In this document: positions 44,295 through 53,626 of the stretch, piece after piece | How positions within the stretch are numbered: the stretch's first letter is position 1 | Layout: every line of letters starts with the position of its first letter | NCBI GenBank assembly: GCA_963778675.1 | Contig: CAVZVI010000003.1 | Location: 110,155-174,154 of the forward strand | Direction of reading: 5' to 3' | Length of the DNA: 64,000 nt | Source of the DNA: CAWCDJ01 sp963778675 | Lineage (GTDB): Bacteria > Acidobacteriota > Terriglobia > Bryobacterales > Bryobacteraceae | Program-made: the position numbers and the translations under genes | Notes under the pieces: generated by a model | Databases searched by the model: none | Seen by the model: the letters and a program-made list of their open reading frames with translations, nothing else | What the model was told of the DNA's origin: nothing

Positions 44295-45169
44295 AGTCCG
44301 GGCCTATCTATGAGCATAAGCCCGTAGATCAGCGGCAGGTAAATGACAGAGGTCATCAGGACATTCCGTGCGCGCACGTGGCTGCGTTCCAGTGCGACCC
44401 GCACCCCGGAGTAAAGAAACCACAGACCCAGGAGAAATGCTCCTACCAGGTAGACGCGCCCGGACATCCCCAGGACTCCGGGCATCAGGCTTACCGGAAT
44501 CAGCGCCATCCCGTAAAGGACGATCTGGCGCGCCGTCGAGCGGCCGTCCGGCTCCACCACGGGCAGCATGCGGATGCCGGCCCGCGCGTAGTCTTCCTTG
44601 TACATCCAGGCGATCGAGTAGAAGTGCGGGAACTGCCACAGGAACAGGATCGCCGCCAGCACCAGCGCCTCCCGGCTGATCGCGCCGGCCGCGGCGGCAT
44701 AGCCGATCAGCGGCGGCATCGCCCCCGGAATCGCGCCCACCGTGGTGGACCACCAGGTGCGCTGCTTCATCGGGGTATACAGAAAAAGGTAAGACGCCAG
44801 GGTGAACGCTCCGGCCAGCCCGGAGAGCAGGTTGACCCCCAGCCACAGATCGAGGAATCCGGCCACCGACAGCGCCGCGCCGAAGACCAGCGCGCTCGTT
44901 GCCGTCATCCGGCCCGAGGGCAGCGGGCGCATCGCGGTGCGCCGCATTTTGCGGTCGGCCTCGCGCTCGTACCACTGGTTGAGAGCGGCCGTGCCCGAAG
45001 CCAGCAGGGCCGTCCCGATCATGGTGTGGAGCAGCGAGAGCAGCGGGATGCTGCCCAGGAACTCCCACCAGTTCGCCCCGCGGGGGAGTCCGAAAAAGTA
45101 GCCGATCCCCGTGCTCATGAGGATCAGCCAGGTGATCCGCGGCTTGGTCAGTTCGATGTAATCGCGCAT
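44291..45169 (-). CDS. ctaB: Protoheme IX farnesyltransferase
   Basis: The 292-residue UbiA-family enzyme starts MRDYIELTKPRITWLILMST. The Asp-rich prenyl sites are ALNQWYEREADRKMRRT and YSIAWMYKEDYARAGIRM. Nine spans are predicted. It converts haem B to haem O. The start overlaps the ctaA stop (TGATG at 45167-45171), and the stop overlaps the ABC ATPase start. Confidence 0.95.
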   Translation of the reverse strand: MRDYIELTKPRITWLILMSTGIGYFFGLPRGANWWEFLGSIPLLSLLHTMIGTALLASGTAALNQWYEREADRKMRRTAMRPLPSGRMTATSALVFGAALSVAGFLDLWLGVNLLSGLAGAFTLASYLFLYTPMKQRTWWSTTVGAIPGAMPPLIGYAAAAGAISREALVLAAILFLWQFPHFYSIAWMYKEDYARAGIRMLPVVEPDGRSTARQIVLYGMALIPVSLMPGVLGMSGRVYLVGAFLLGLWFLYSGVRVALERSHVRARNVLMTSVIYLPLIYGLMLIDRPGL

Positions 45170-46002
45170 CAGGCGGCCACCATTCCTCCGTGCGCCAATT
45201 CGGTCTCCATAGGTTGTGTTTGCCTGTAAACCATTGCCAGAACCACCGCGGCCCCGAACGCCAGCGATCCCACGGCAACGTGCGCCACCGTGAACCAGAC
45301 CATCAACGGCATGGGCTGCGGAGCATCGGCCGTGGCCGCCAGGGCCATGTAGGCGCCGATGCCGAGAAAAACCTGGGAAAACGTCAGCGAGAGAAGCGCC
45401 ATCGCCGAACGGCGCAGCGCCGCGTTCTCCATGTGGTGCATCAGCGTCGAGAGCCCGGCCCACATCACCACAACGGTCGCCGCCACCGCTCCCGCGATAT
45501 GCGGCAGCACGCCGATCATCTCATGCCGCACCGCCGCACCGAGAATGCTCTGGCCAAACAGTGCCGCCGCCGCAATCAGCGGGGCGGCCCTCCAGCCGTG
45601 CCCGTTCGCGGGTTCGAACACCAGTGCCACCAGCAATCCGAAGCACAACTGCGCCAGGCAGGCATGCACCACCGCCAGAGCCCTGGGATCCACCAGCTTC
45701 ACCAGCAGACCGCCCACCACCGCCTGCGCCAGGATGGTCGCCACAGCCAGCCACGCCAGCTTTCGCCGTGACCAGATCGCCAAAATGATGCTGAGAATCG
45801 CAACGGTCAAAGCCAATACGCGATGGCTGAACTCGAAGCGAATGCCGCCATCGAGCGGCGGAATGAGTTTCCCCCAGGCCAGCGGCCAGTCCGGTATCGA
45901 CAGCGCGGCATCATTGCTGGTGACCAGTCCGCCGGCCACTACCAGCAGAAAGGCACACACGGCCACCGCCACCGAAAACCGGCGCAGCCCTCGATTCCCC
46001 AT
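45169..46002 (-). CDS. ctaA: Haem A synthase, CtaA/COX15 family
   Basis: The 277-residue protein has eight spans in two four-helix halves. Conserved histidines are FEFSHRVLA, VVHACLAQ, LPHIAGAV and VAHVAVGS. GGLVTSNDAALSIPDWPLAWG is the family N-terminus. It oxidises haem O to haem A. Together with CtaB this implies an A-type haem-copper oxidase elsewhere in the genome. Confidence 0.94.
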   Translation of the reverse strand: MGNRGLRRFSVAVAVCAFLLVVAGGLVTSNDAALSIPDWPLAWGKLIPPLDGGIRFEFSHRVLALTVAILSIILAIWSRRKLAWLAVATILAQAVVGGLLVKLVDPRALAVVHACLAQLCFGLLVALVFEPANGHGWRAAPLIAAAALFGQSILGAAVRHEMIGVLPHIAGAVAATVVVMWAGLSTLMHHMENAALRRSAMALLSLTFSQVFLGIGAYMALAATADAPQPMPLMVWFTVAHVAVGSLAFGAAVVLAMVYRQTQPMETELAHGGMVAA

Positions 46003-46058
46003 AGGTTACAGATGCATCCGAACTGGAGCAGGCTTCCCGAAACCTGCCCCTGATTTCC

Positions 46059-46838
46059 CTACCCTTTGAATGAAAAATCTACAGTCTTGCTCTCCTTGGC
46101 GCCCACGGTGACCTGCTGATCCTGCGTACCGTACTTCTCGTGCCAGGTCTCGATCGTGTATGTCCCGGGAGGCAGACCTTTTATTGTAAACGTTCCGTCG
46201 TCGCCCGTCACGGCGAAGAAGGGATGGGAGACTACCCCGATATAGGCGCGCATCCAGGGATGGATGTTGCACTTCACCGGGATCATGACCTCCTGGCGCG
46301 CGAAAGACTGCATCTTGGGGACGCTCCCCGGCGGCTGCGATTCGTTCCATTCCTGGTTGGACTTTGGCAGGGGATGGATGTTGTGGTTGGTGGGGTCGGT
46401 GTTTTTGATCTCGATATTCTGGCCCGTCATCACCCCAAGGACGTGCGGTTTGTACATGCAGCCCGATTGGTCGAGCTCCACGGCTGCCGAGGGCACCTGC
46501 CAGTTCTTGTCAGGCAAACCGGCCTTGATCCAAACGAACGCGTTCCTCAGCGTGCCGTTGTCGTTGACGACCACCTCTTCGGATTTCTGGGGCGACGAGG
46601 CGTGGGCGCGCATGCAGACCGGGTTGGCCGACATGTCGATCGTCCTCATCACCGGCTTGGTCCCCTCGAACGAGACTTTGCCCGTGACCGTACCGCCGTT
46701 GACGTCGTCCGGGACCGCCGCCGGCCCTCCGCCGGCGTCTGCTGCCTGCTTGGGGGCTTCGGTCTTGGTTTCACCGCCGCCGCACCCCGCCAGGGCCAGC
46801 ATGCAGGCCAGCCCCGCTCCGATCCAGATCTTCTTCAT
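46059..46838 (-). CDS. Cupredoxin-like lipoprotein with carboxypeptidase-regulatory-like C-terminus
   Basis: The 259-residue protein is a lipoprotein (LAGC, Cys19). It has HNIHPLP (His152, His155) and VKCNIHPWM (Cys190, His193, Met196), a ligand pattern of type-1 copper proteins. A carboxypeptidase-regulatory-like sequence follows (DDGTFTIKGLPPGTYTIETW). Two further Cys (75, 127) could form a disulfide or bind metal. It starts 35 bases from the octaheme cytochrome stop and precedes ctaA. It is a plausible electron carrier between the quinol-oxidising complex and an oxidase; this is inference. Confidence 0.8.
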   Translation of the reverse strand: MKKIWIGAGLACMLALAGCGGGETKTEAPKQAADAGGGPAAVPDDVNGGTVTGKVSFEGTKPVMRTIDMSANPVCMRAHASSPQKSEEVVVNDNGTLRNAFVWIKAGLPDKNWQVPSAAVELDQSGCMYKPHVLGVMTGQNIEIKNTDPTNHNIHPLPKSNQEWNESQPPGSVPKMQSFARQEVMIPVKCNIHPWMRAYIGVVSHPFFAVTGDDGTFTIKGLPPGTYTIETWHEKYGTQDQQVTVGAKESKTVDFSFKG

Positions 46839-46873
46839 GCTCTGAGAGCCTCCTTGAGTGAATCTTTTCCGCG

Positions 46874-49800
46874 TCATTGTCCCGCTCCGCTGGCGCGCAG
46901 CCGTGCCAGTTCCTCCGGCGTGAACTGGAACATGTACCGCACCAGCAGGTCCGCCTGGTCCTTCTGATACCCGTTGAAACTGGCTGGCAAGGGGCCCGCG
47001 AATACCCAGCGCGAACCGTCCTCCTGGAACAGCCCGGATGGCATCGCGGTCCCAGGGCTCATCATCGCGGGGTCGAGCATCCAGCGCTTCGTCCAGCCCG
47101 GCTTCAGGCGCTCCTTCGCCACGGTGAAATTCGGCGCCGTGGCGTGAGCGTCGTGCTTCGGATCGCCCGTCATGTGGCATTTCAGGCAGGGGGCGCCTTC
47201 GCTGGTGAACAGCGCCCGCGCCATCCCGCGCTCCTGGTCCGTCAACGGCTCCAGTTGCTGCGCGATGAACGGCTCCGCCTGCGAAGAGAGCGCCTCGAAG
47301 AAGCGCACCAGCTTGCGGATCTCGCCGTCGGAGAAGCTGAAGGTCGGCATCCGGGCATGCAGGTACTGCCGCACCCCGTCGCGATTGGTGTCGGTGTCGC
47401 TCAGCGCCGGGTTGTTCAGGAAGCGCATCAGCCAGTCCGGGCGGACGCGCGCGCCTTCCCCGATCAGCGTGGGCGGCTTCTGGTCCTTCCAGTCCGGATC
47501 CTGGTACCGCGGCAGGGTGTCGAAGACCGAGGTCTGCCCGACGTGCACATGGTGGCAGCCCATGCAGTTGTACTTGCGAACCACCCACCAGCCGTCAATG
47601 ATGTCCTGTTTCTGATCGGTCGGCGCGTAGAAGTAGCGCGCCGGCACCGTGGCATCCACCGACCCCAGCAGGAACGTCGTGACGGCATCGATCTCCGGCT
47701 TCGACAGGTTGAAGTTCGGCATCTTCAGGCGGTCCTGCTTGGCCTTCTCCTTGCCCTGGTCGTAGACGGCCGGGTCCGCCAGCTTGTGCTCGAAGAAGCC
47801 CTTGTGGGTGTACCAGCCTTCATCCTCGGCCTTGTGCCCGAGCAGCGCGAAATCCAGGCGTTCGATCGGCTTCGAGCCTTCTTTGGTCAGCTCGGTGCCG
47901 ATCCGCTGCTCTTCTTCGAGCCCGGCGATTTCGTGGCAGCCGGCGCAGCCGTAGTTCCGCACCAGCGCCAGTCCCTTGTTCTTCAAGCCCGGATCGTCCA
48001 TGTAATCGGCGTTGGCGTAGGTGGCATTGTCATGCTTGCGGGTCATCAGGTAGCTGGCGATGTCGCGCGCCTCGTCCTCGCTGAGCCGCAGGCTGGGCAT
48101 CGGGGTCATCTGCTGCACCTGCAGCTCGTGGCCGTCGTTGGGGCACTTGGAGTGCTCCAGGTCGAAGACGAAGGGCAGCCCGTGCCGCTGGTAGTCTTCC
48201 GCCGTCAGGTCTTTCTTCTCGAACGGGCAGTAAGGCTCGGTGCGCTGGCGCGGGTTGTGCACCCAGCGCACCAGGTAATCGTAGTTGGCCTTCTCGCCCT
48301 CGCGGCTCAGGTTGGCGGCGAAGGTTCCGCCCTGCTTCTGGGCGCCTTCCCCCATCGAGTGGCACGCCATGCAGCCGCGGGTTTCGAAGTCCTCTTTTCC
48401 CTTCACCGGGTCCCCGGGCTTCTGCTCGGGCAGCGTCCCCTGCACTCCGGATTGCCAGATAAACGCGGCGATGGCGTGGATCTCACCGTCGTCCAGCCGG
48501 AAGGTCGGCATCTTCGTGCCTTCGCGCCACGCGTGCGGATCCTTCAGCCATACCGGGATCCACTCCTTGCGCAGCTTCATCCGCACTTCCTTCAGGCTCG
48601 GCCCGACCTTCTTCTCCTCGCGCACCAGGCTGCGCGCCCGCATATCGAGCTGCTCCACCTGCGCGTCGATCCCGCTCGACCGCACCTTCAGATCGTTGGC
48701 CTCCTGGTAGAGGCGCTGCGCCTCCGCGTTGCTGCGCGTCTTGTTGCCCTTCTGCACCGCGAAGCCGGCTTCGCGCAGCCATTCCGCCTTCTGCTGCGTG
48801 AGCTGCCGGATCTCCTGGGTGACCGAGGTCATTTCGTCCGCCTCGCGGTCGAAGCCTTCGTAGCGGTGGCACGCCATGCAGCCCCGCAGCCGGAAAACCT
48901 CGCGGCCCGCGTTGAGCGTGGGCGCCATCTCGGTCACGATCTCCCGCGCGTGACACTGCTGGCAGCCGGCTTCGATATTCTCCTTGTGATGAAGCGGCCA
49001 CAGCCAGTGCTCGTTGTAGCCGTGCGCCTTGGTCACGCTCGATACCGCCACTCCATTGCCGCCGTGACAGGGGGTGCAGCCGAACTTCTCCGGATCGTGA
49101 ACCTGCAGCAGCTCCTTGTCGGGGTGGCTCTCGTAGACCGCGTTTCCGCCCATCTCCGCCGCCGTCAGAACCACCGGCTCGCGGGTTCCCAGGTGGCACG
49201 ATTCGCAGCGATCGACCAGGTCGACATCCTTGATGTGGATCTGCCGGATGTGGATGTCGAACTTCTCCAGGGAATTCTGTACCGCCTGAATAGTGTCGCT
49301 GCTGGTGTCGGCGATGCGGTCCGACAGATACTTGTCCCGCTTGGCCCGCAGCTCCGTGGCCTCTTTCATGATGCCGACGCGCTTTTCGAGAAGCTCCGCC
49401 TTGCGCGCCTTCCAGGTCTGAAGCTGCTGATCCATATCGGCAAACTTCATCGAGCGCTTCTCGGCTTCACCCGGCAGCGCGACCTTGTGGACCTCGGCTT
49501 TCAGCCCCTCGATCTCCTTGCGAAGCGAATTCTTGTGGCTTTCGCTGTGCGACGTCTCGATCTCGTAGGTCAGCGCGCTGATGTGGCTGCGCACTTCCTG
49601 GAAGGGGTCGTTGAGCGCGAGAATCTTCGGGACCAGCTCCTGGTTGACCTCCTTGTCGATGGCCGAAGCCTCCGGCATCGCCGCCTTCTCCGCCGCCAGC
49701 ATTTGCGCATCGAGCCGCCGGTAGTCGGGCGAAGCCTTGATCTGCTTTTCGATCTCTGCTTCGCCCAGCTTCGCGCTGTCCAGGTACCTCGAATACAGCT

Positions 49801-49960
49801 TCTCGAACTTCGCCTGGTAGCCCTTCCACGGGCGTATGCCGTACATCTCGTCGTAGAGCCCCCAGATCAGCGAGAGCACCAGCAGCGCCGACCAGATAAA
49901 GAGCGGCCTGCTCAACGAGGAGTGAACGACTGGGTCCTTTTCTTCTTGTTGATCGCTCAT
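46874..49960 (-). CDS. Membrane-anchored octaheme cytochrome c, partner of the Rieske/cytochrome b complex
   Basis: The 1028-residue protein has one N-terminal span (LFIWSALLVLSLIWGLY), a coiled-coil stalk at about 45-235, and eight CxxCH haem sites at 252, 295, 333, 361, 530, 672, 799 and 925. Five segments with an MP methionine (MPTF at 484, MPSL at 621, MPNF at 747, MPTF at 871, MPSG at 973) look like class-I cytochrome c modules; the first three haems sit in a different, His-richer region. The start overlaps the subunit-IV-like gene's stop. It takes the place that cytochrome c1 or f would hold. Confidence 0.93.
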   Translation of the reverse strand: MSDQQEEKDPVVHSSLSRPLFIWSALLVLSLIWGLYDEMYGIRPWKGYQAKFEKLYSRYLDSAKLGEAEIEKQIKASPDYRRLDAQMLAAEKAAMPEASAIDKEVNQELVPKILALNDPFQEVRSHISALTYEIETSHSESHKNSLRKEIEGLKAEVHKVALPGEAEKRSMKFADMDQQLQTWKARKAELLEKRVGIMKEATELRAKRDKYLSDRIADTSSDTIQAVQNSLEKFDIHIRQIHIKDVDLVDRCESCHLGTREPVVLTAAEMGGNAVYESHPDKELLQVHDPEKFGCTPCHGGNGVAVSSVTKAHGYNEHWLWPLHHKENIEAGCQQCHAREIVTEMAPTLNAGREVFRLRGCMACHRYEGFDREADEMTSVTQEIRQLTQQKAEWLREAGFAVQKGNKTRSNAEAQRLYQEANDLKVRSSGIDAQVEQLDMRARSLVREEKKVGPSLKEVRMKLRKEWIPVWLKDPHAWREGTKMPTFRLDDGEIHAIAAFIWQSGVQGTLPEQKPGDPVKGKEDFETRGCMACHSMGEGAQKQGGTFAANLSREGEKANYDYLVRWVHNPRQRTEPYCPFEKKDLTAEDYQRHGLPFVFDLEHSKCPNDGHELQVQQMTPMPSLRLSEDEARDIASYLMTRKHDNATYANADYMDDPGLKNKGLALVRNYGCAGCHEIAGLEEEQRIGTELTKEGSKPIERLDFALLGHKAEDEGWYTHKGFFEHKLADPAVYDQGKEKAKQDRLKMPNFNLSKPEIDAVTTFLLGSVDATVPARYFYAPTDQKQDIIDGWWVVRKYNCMGCHHVHVGQTSVFDTLPRYQDPDWKDQKPPTLIGEGARVRPDWLMRFLNNPALSDTDTNRDGVRQYLHARMPTFSFSDGEIRKLVRFFEALSSQAEPFIAQQLEPLTDQERGMARALFTSEGAPCLKCHMTGDPKHDAHATAPNFTVAKERLKPGWTKRWMLDPAMMSPGTAMPSGLFQEDGSRWVFAGPLPASFNGYQKDQADLLVRYMFQFTPEELARLRASGAGQ

Positions 49961-50886
49961 ATGTTGAACCAGGGGGTCACCCAGACGTACTTGATCCGGA
50001 ACAACTGCCGCGCCAGAATCTTCACCGGCAGCGACAGCATGACAATCAGGAAGAACTGCATGACCACGTATTGCAGAACGCTCATGCGCGCCAGGATCTT
50101 GCGGTTGAACGCCGTCCGCGTCATGAGCTTGTGGATCAGCGCGCCCGCGGCGATACAGTAGCCGCCGATCACCACCGCGCCGAAGATGATCTTGCCCACA
50201 CGCCCGGTGATGCCGAAGATGTCCGGGAGGTCGCGGTTGACCTCGAAGATCAGCCGGTTATGATCCCACGTGGTTCCCGGCCAGAACCACATCCAGCCCG
50301 GCCCGCGGATCATCGTACCGATCACGATCATCGAAACCCACAGCACGATGAAACCGAAAATGAACGTGAGGATGGCGTACTTGCGCTGCCGGAACGTGTA
50401 GTAGCCGTTGCCCAGCGGGTTGGCGTCGATATAGGGAATCACCATCAGCCCGATAATGATCAGCGACGGCATGACCACGCCGGCCATCCACGGGTCGAAG
50501 TACACCAGCATCTCCTGCAGCCCGAGGAAATACCACGGTGCTTTCGCGGGGTTCATCGTCAGCGTCGGGTTCGCGGGCTCTTCGAGCGGCGCGTTCAGCG
50601 CGATCGACCAGACCATCAGAATGACGGTCACGATAATCGCCGCCAGGAACTCGATGCGCAGCAGGTAAGGCCACACGTGTACTTCGCGGGCCCACTCCGG
50701 CCGCCAGGGCTGCGTCTTGCGATGGTGCGTCTTGGCCATCACCGGATCGGCCTCGAGCTGCGCGATCAGCCGGTCGTTGGCGAAGGACTGCCGCAGCGCA
50801 TACCACGTATAAAAAGGAACCACGAAGAGCAGCAGTACGATCGGTACGTTGTCGGGAGTACTGACGATTGTCCACAACTGATGCAT
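49957..50886 (-). CDS. Cytochrome b C-terminal/subunit IV-like protein
   Basis: The 309-residue protein has several spans. Residues 110-125 (MNPAKAPWYFLGLQEM) align with the Qo-site PEWY motif of b-type subunits, but read APWY (116-119). It has an N-terminal span before the subunit IV region and extra spans at the C-terminus. It completes the split cytochrome b begun by the gene at 51861, b6f-style. Its stop overlaps the octaheme gene. Confidence 0.9.
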   Translation of the reverse strand: MHQLWTIVSTPDNVPIVLLLFVVPFYTWYALRQSFANDRLIAQLEADPVMAKTHHRKTQPWRPEWAREVHVWPYLLRIEFLAAIIVTVILMVWSIALNAPLEEPANPTLTMNPAKAPWYFLGLQEMLVYFDPWMAGVVMPSLIIIGLMVIPYIDANPLGNGYYTFRQRKYAILTFIFGFIVLWVSMIVIGTMIRGPGWMWFWPGTTWDHNRLIFEVNRDLPDIFGITGRVGKIIFGAVVIGGYCIAAGALIHKLMTRTAFNRKILARMSVLQYVVMQFFLIVMLSLPVKILARQLFRIKYVWVTPWFNI

Positions 50887-50907
50887 AAAAGCTCCAGATT
50901 TGCCCGC

Positions 50908-51861
50908 TCAGATCTTCCGCGGTTCCTTGATTTCGCTCTCCAGCACCATCGGCGACGGGCCCGAGATGCCACCGTCTTTGCGCACGCGCCAGAAGTGCAC
51001 CACCATGAACGTCGACGCCAGGATCGGGATTGCCACGCAGTGCCAGATGTATGCCCGCAGCAGCGCGTTCGAATCCACGATCGAGCCTCCCAGCAGGCCG
51101 AAGCGGACGTCGTTGAATGGCGTCATCCCCAGTTGCGGGCCGAACGGTCCGGCGTGGCCCAGCAGCGGCGTCGCACGCGCCATGTTGGTTCCCACCGTGA
51201 CCGCCCAGAACCCGAGCTGGTCGTCGGGCAGCAGGTAGCCGGTGAAGCTGAGCAGCAGCGTCAGCACCAGCAGAATCACGCCCACCACCCAGTTGAACTC
51301 GCGCGGCTTCTTATAAGACCCCGTCAGAAAGACGCGGAACATGTGCAGCTCCACCATGATCACCATCAGGTGGGCGCCCCAGCGGTGCATGTTCCGCAGC
51401 AGCTTGCCGAACGGGACGTCGTTTTCCAGGTAGAGAATGTCGCGGAAGGCCACGATCTTCGACGGGTGATAGTAGAACATCAGCAGCGTGCCGGTGAAGA
51501 CCAGCGTGATGTAGACGTAGAACGTCATGCCGCCCATGCCCCACGTGTAGTTGTAGGAAACGGCGTCGCGGTTGATCTTGGCCGGATGCAGGTGAAGAAA
51601 GACGTTGCTCAGTACGCCCAGCGCGCGGCTTCGCGGAGTCTCGTCGTGCTTGACGCGCAGTACGGACTTCCAGACGTCGGTCTTCTCCGGCGCCTTGATG
51701 GTCCCCTTCAGTTCCTCCACCGCGCGCGCCTGCACCGCCTTGGCGCCGGCCAGAACCGTCGCGACCTTGCCGCTTCCGTTGCCGTCGCCTCCACCGTTGC
51801 CGGAGGCGCCGGCGCCGCCATTGGATGCGGGGGTCCCGCTATGTCCGTTGGTTTCAGGCAT
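50908..51861 (-). CDS. Cytochrome b6-type N-terminal cytochrome b
   Basis: The 317-residue protein has four core spans and haem ligands His159, His173, His274 and His289. The second pair is 15 apart, the b6 pattern rather than the 14 of mitochondrial bc1. About 60 residues at the N-terminus are Gly/Ser/Asn-rich (for example ASGNGGGDGNGSG) and not part of the usual fold. It lies between the Rieske gene and the subunit-IV-like gene. Confidence 0.93.
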   Translation of the reverse strand: MPETNGHSGTPASNGGAGASGNGGGDGNGSGKVATVLAGAKAVQARAVEELKGTIKAPEKTDVWKSVLRVKHDETPRSRALGVLSNVFLHLHPAKINRDAVSYNYTWGMGGMTFYVYITLVFTGTLLMFYYHPSKIVAFRDILYLENDVPFGKLLRNMHRWGAHLMVIMVELHMFRVFLTGSYKKPREFNWVVGVILLVLTLLLSFTGYLLPDDQLGFWAVTVGTNMARATPLLGHAGPFGPQLGMTPFNDVRFGLLGGSIVDSNALLRAYIWHCVAIPILASTFMVVHFWRVRKDGGISGPSPMVLESEIKEPRKI

Positions 51862-51870
51862 GTTTGAACC

Positions 51871-52467
51871 TCAGACCCGGAGGATGGCGCCGGGATCGCC
51901 GAATTGGGAGCGTTCGCCTTTCGGCCAGGAGTACAGGTGGCTCAGATCGACCACGATCTGGCCCTGGGGGTCGATTTCCACGTGCGCGCGGTCCATCGGA
52001 CGCGGCGCCGGACCCTCGAAGTTGATCCCTTCGGAATCGTAGCCGCTGCCGTGGCACGGGCACTTGAACTTGTTTTCCGCCGGCTTCCAGTCGGGCGTGC
52101 AGCCCAGATGCGTGCACACCGCGTAGATCACGAAGATCCCCTCGGTATTCCGGACCACCCAGATGCGGTATTGATTCTGAAATTTCGTGTCGACGCCGAA
52201 TCCGAAGTCGGACGGGTATCCGATGCGGAACCGGGTCTTCGGCTCGTAAAGCGCCCGCGGAAAGAAGAATCGCAGGAACATCAGGAAGTTGACTCCCAGT
52301 GTTCCCAGCACCGCGGCCATCACAAACCGGCGGCGGCGCGCGATCTTTCTGGCTTCGTCCGGCTCTTCGTTTTTGCTGAAGATCGACTTGAGTGCCTGGA
52401 TCAGAGACGGTTTCGGTTGAGGCTCCGGCGCCACCGTCCCGACGGGCTCAGTTGTGGTATTCGCCAT
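51871..52467 (-). CDS. Rieske iron-sulfur protein
   Basis: The 198-residue protein starts at ATG 52465-52467 behind GGGGAC. It has a cytoplasmic N-terminus, one span (about 47-66), and the 2Fe-2S site CTHLGC (118-123) with CPCHGSGYD (136-144). It takes the first electron from quinol in the bc complex. It is the first gene of the respiratory cluster; no promoter could be fixed with confidence. Confidence 0.94.
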   Translation of the reverse strand: MANTTTEPVGTVAPEPQPKPSLIQALKSIFSKNEEPDEARKIARRRRFVMAAVLGTLGVNFLMFLRFFFPRALYEPKTRFRIGYPSDFGFGVDTKFQNQYRIWVVRNTEGIFVIYAVCTHLGCTPDWKPAENKFKCPCHGSGYDSEGINFEGPAPRPMDRAHVEIDPQGQIVVDLSHLYSWPKGERSQFGDPGAILRV

Positions 52468-52825
52468 CTTGTCCCCATTGGCCGGCAACCCGGCCGGTTT
52501 CCCTCTGAGTGCCCTCGCCAGAGAGGTATAACAACCGCGGGGACGGGCAAGACAACTGGCTCGCATTCGACGAGCAGGCCCTTACTGTGTAGGAAGAAGT
52601 GGCCCGTTGAGGCGCCTGAAGCTGAGCCCTAACCCCTCACCATATCCCTCGCATTCCCAAGTTCCATCTCTGGTGTATTTTATCCAGACGGTATTCTATA
52701 CCAGAATTACGGATTTGCAAGCGGGGGCCCGAATTTTTGTCCCGCCCGCCCGCGGATTTCGGCGCCGGAAGTCTGCGGATCCGCCGCCCGGAACCGGTGC
52801 GATTGAGGACATTTTTCGCCTGCCG
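52468..52825. other. Non-coding or decayed stretch between Rieske and M19 remnant
   Basis: About 358 bases without a supported gene. The AT-rich part near 52660-52730 should hold the promoter of the minus-strand respiratory cluster. The right part is open in frame with the peptidase remnant but does not resemble its N-terminus. Confidence 0.35.
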
Positions 52826-53626
52826 ATGCTATTGCTCGGCATCGAAGGCGGCCATGCCATCGAGGACAGCCTCCGCCTGCTGCGCCGCTACTACGACGAG
52901 GGAGTGCGCTACATGACCCTGACGCACACCAACAGCAACCACCGGGCGGACTCCTCGGGCGACCCCAACCAGCCCAGCAACGGCCTCTCGCCGTTCGGCA
53001 AGCAGGTCGTGGCCGAAATGAACCGTCTGGGAATGATCGTCGACATCTCGCATGTCTCCGACAAGACGTTTTGGGACGCCCTCGAGACCAGCAAGGCGCC
53101 GATCTTCGCCTCCCACTCCTCGTGCCGCGCCATCTCGCCCGTGCCCCGCAACATGACCGGCGAAATGATCCAGGCCCTGGCGAAAAAGGGAGGTGTGATC
53201 CAGATCAACTTCTCTTGTGATTTTCTGAATCCCGAGGTGGCGAAGGCGGACGAAGCGACCGCCGGAACGCGCCGCGCCCTGTTCGAGCAACTGTCCCAAA
53301 AGTACGCCGACGACCCGGCCGGGATGAGCAAAGCCTTCGCCGAAGTGCGCGCCGCCTACCATGGCCCACGCGCCACGCTCGCTGATGTCGTCAAGCACAT
53401 CGATCACGTGGTCGCGATCGCCGGAATCGGCGCCGTGGGCCTGGGCAGCGATTTCGACGGCATCGGCTGCGCCCCGGAAGGCCTCGATAGCGTGGACAAG
53501 TGGCCCAACCTCACGCGCGCGCTGCTCGAGGAAGGCTACACCGCCGGCGAGATCCGCAAGATCTACGGCGAGAACACCCTGAGACTGATGTCCGAAGTCG
53601 AGCGCGTCTCCCGGTCGATGCGCTGA
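52826..53626 (+). pseudogene. N-terminally truncated membrane dipeptidase (M19)
   Basis: The sequence from MLLLGIEGGHAIEDSLRLL onward is a good M19 renal-dipeptidase-like C-terminal two-thirds (RYMTLTHTNSNHRADSS, MIVDISHVSDKTFWDAL, ASHSSCRAISPVPRNM, GLGSDFDGIG). The N-terminal 130 or so residues with the first HxD zinc ligands are missing. The frame upstream is open but bears no M19 sequence. It can hardly be an active peptidase. Confidence 0.75.

Noticed and set aside
46028..46047. Hairpin gcaggctt/aaacctgc between the lipoprotein gene and ctaA
   Set aside because: The stem is only 8 bp with a mismatch pair, has no T run, and would split an otherwise tight operon; not strong enough to call a terminator.
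46877..50161. A 1094-codon plus-strand frame opposite the octaheme cytochrome
   Set aside because: The minus strand carries eight haem motifs and overlapping operon junctions; the plus frame has none of these and is Arg/His-rich shadow sequence.
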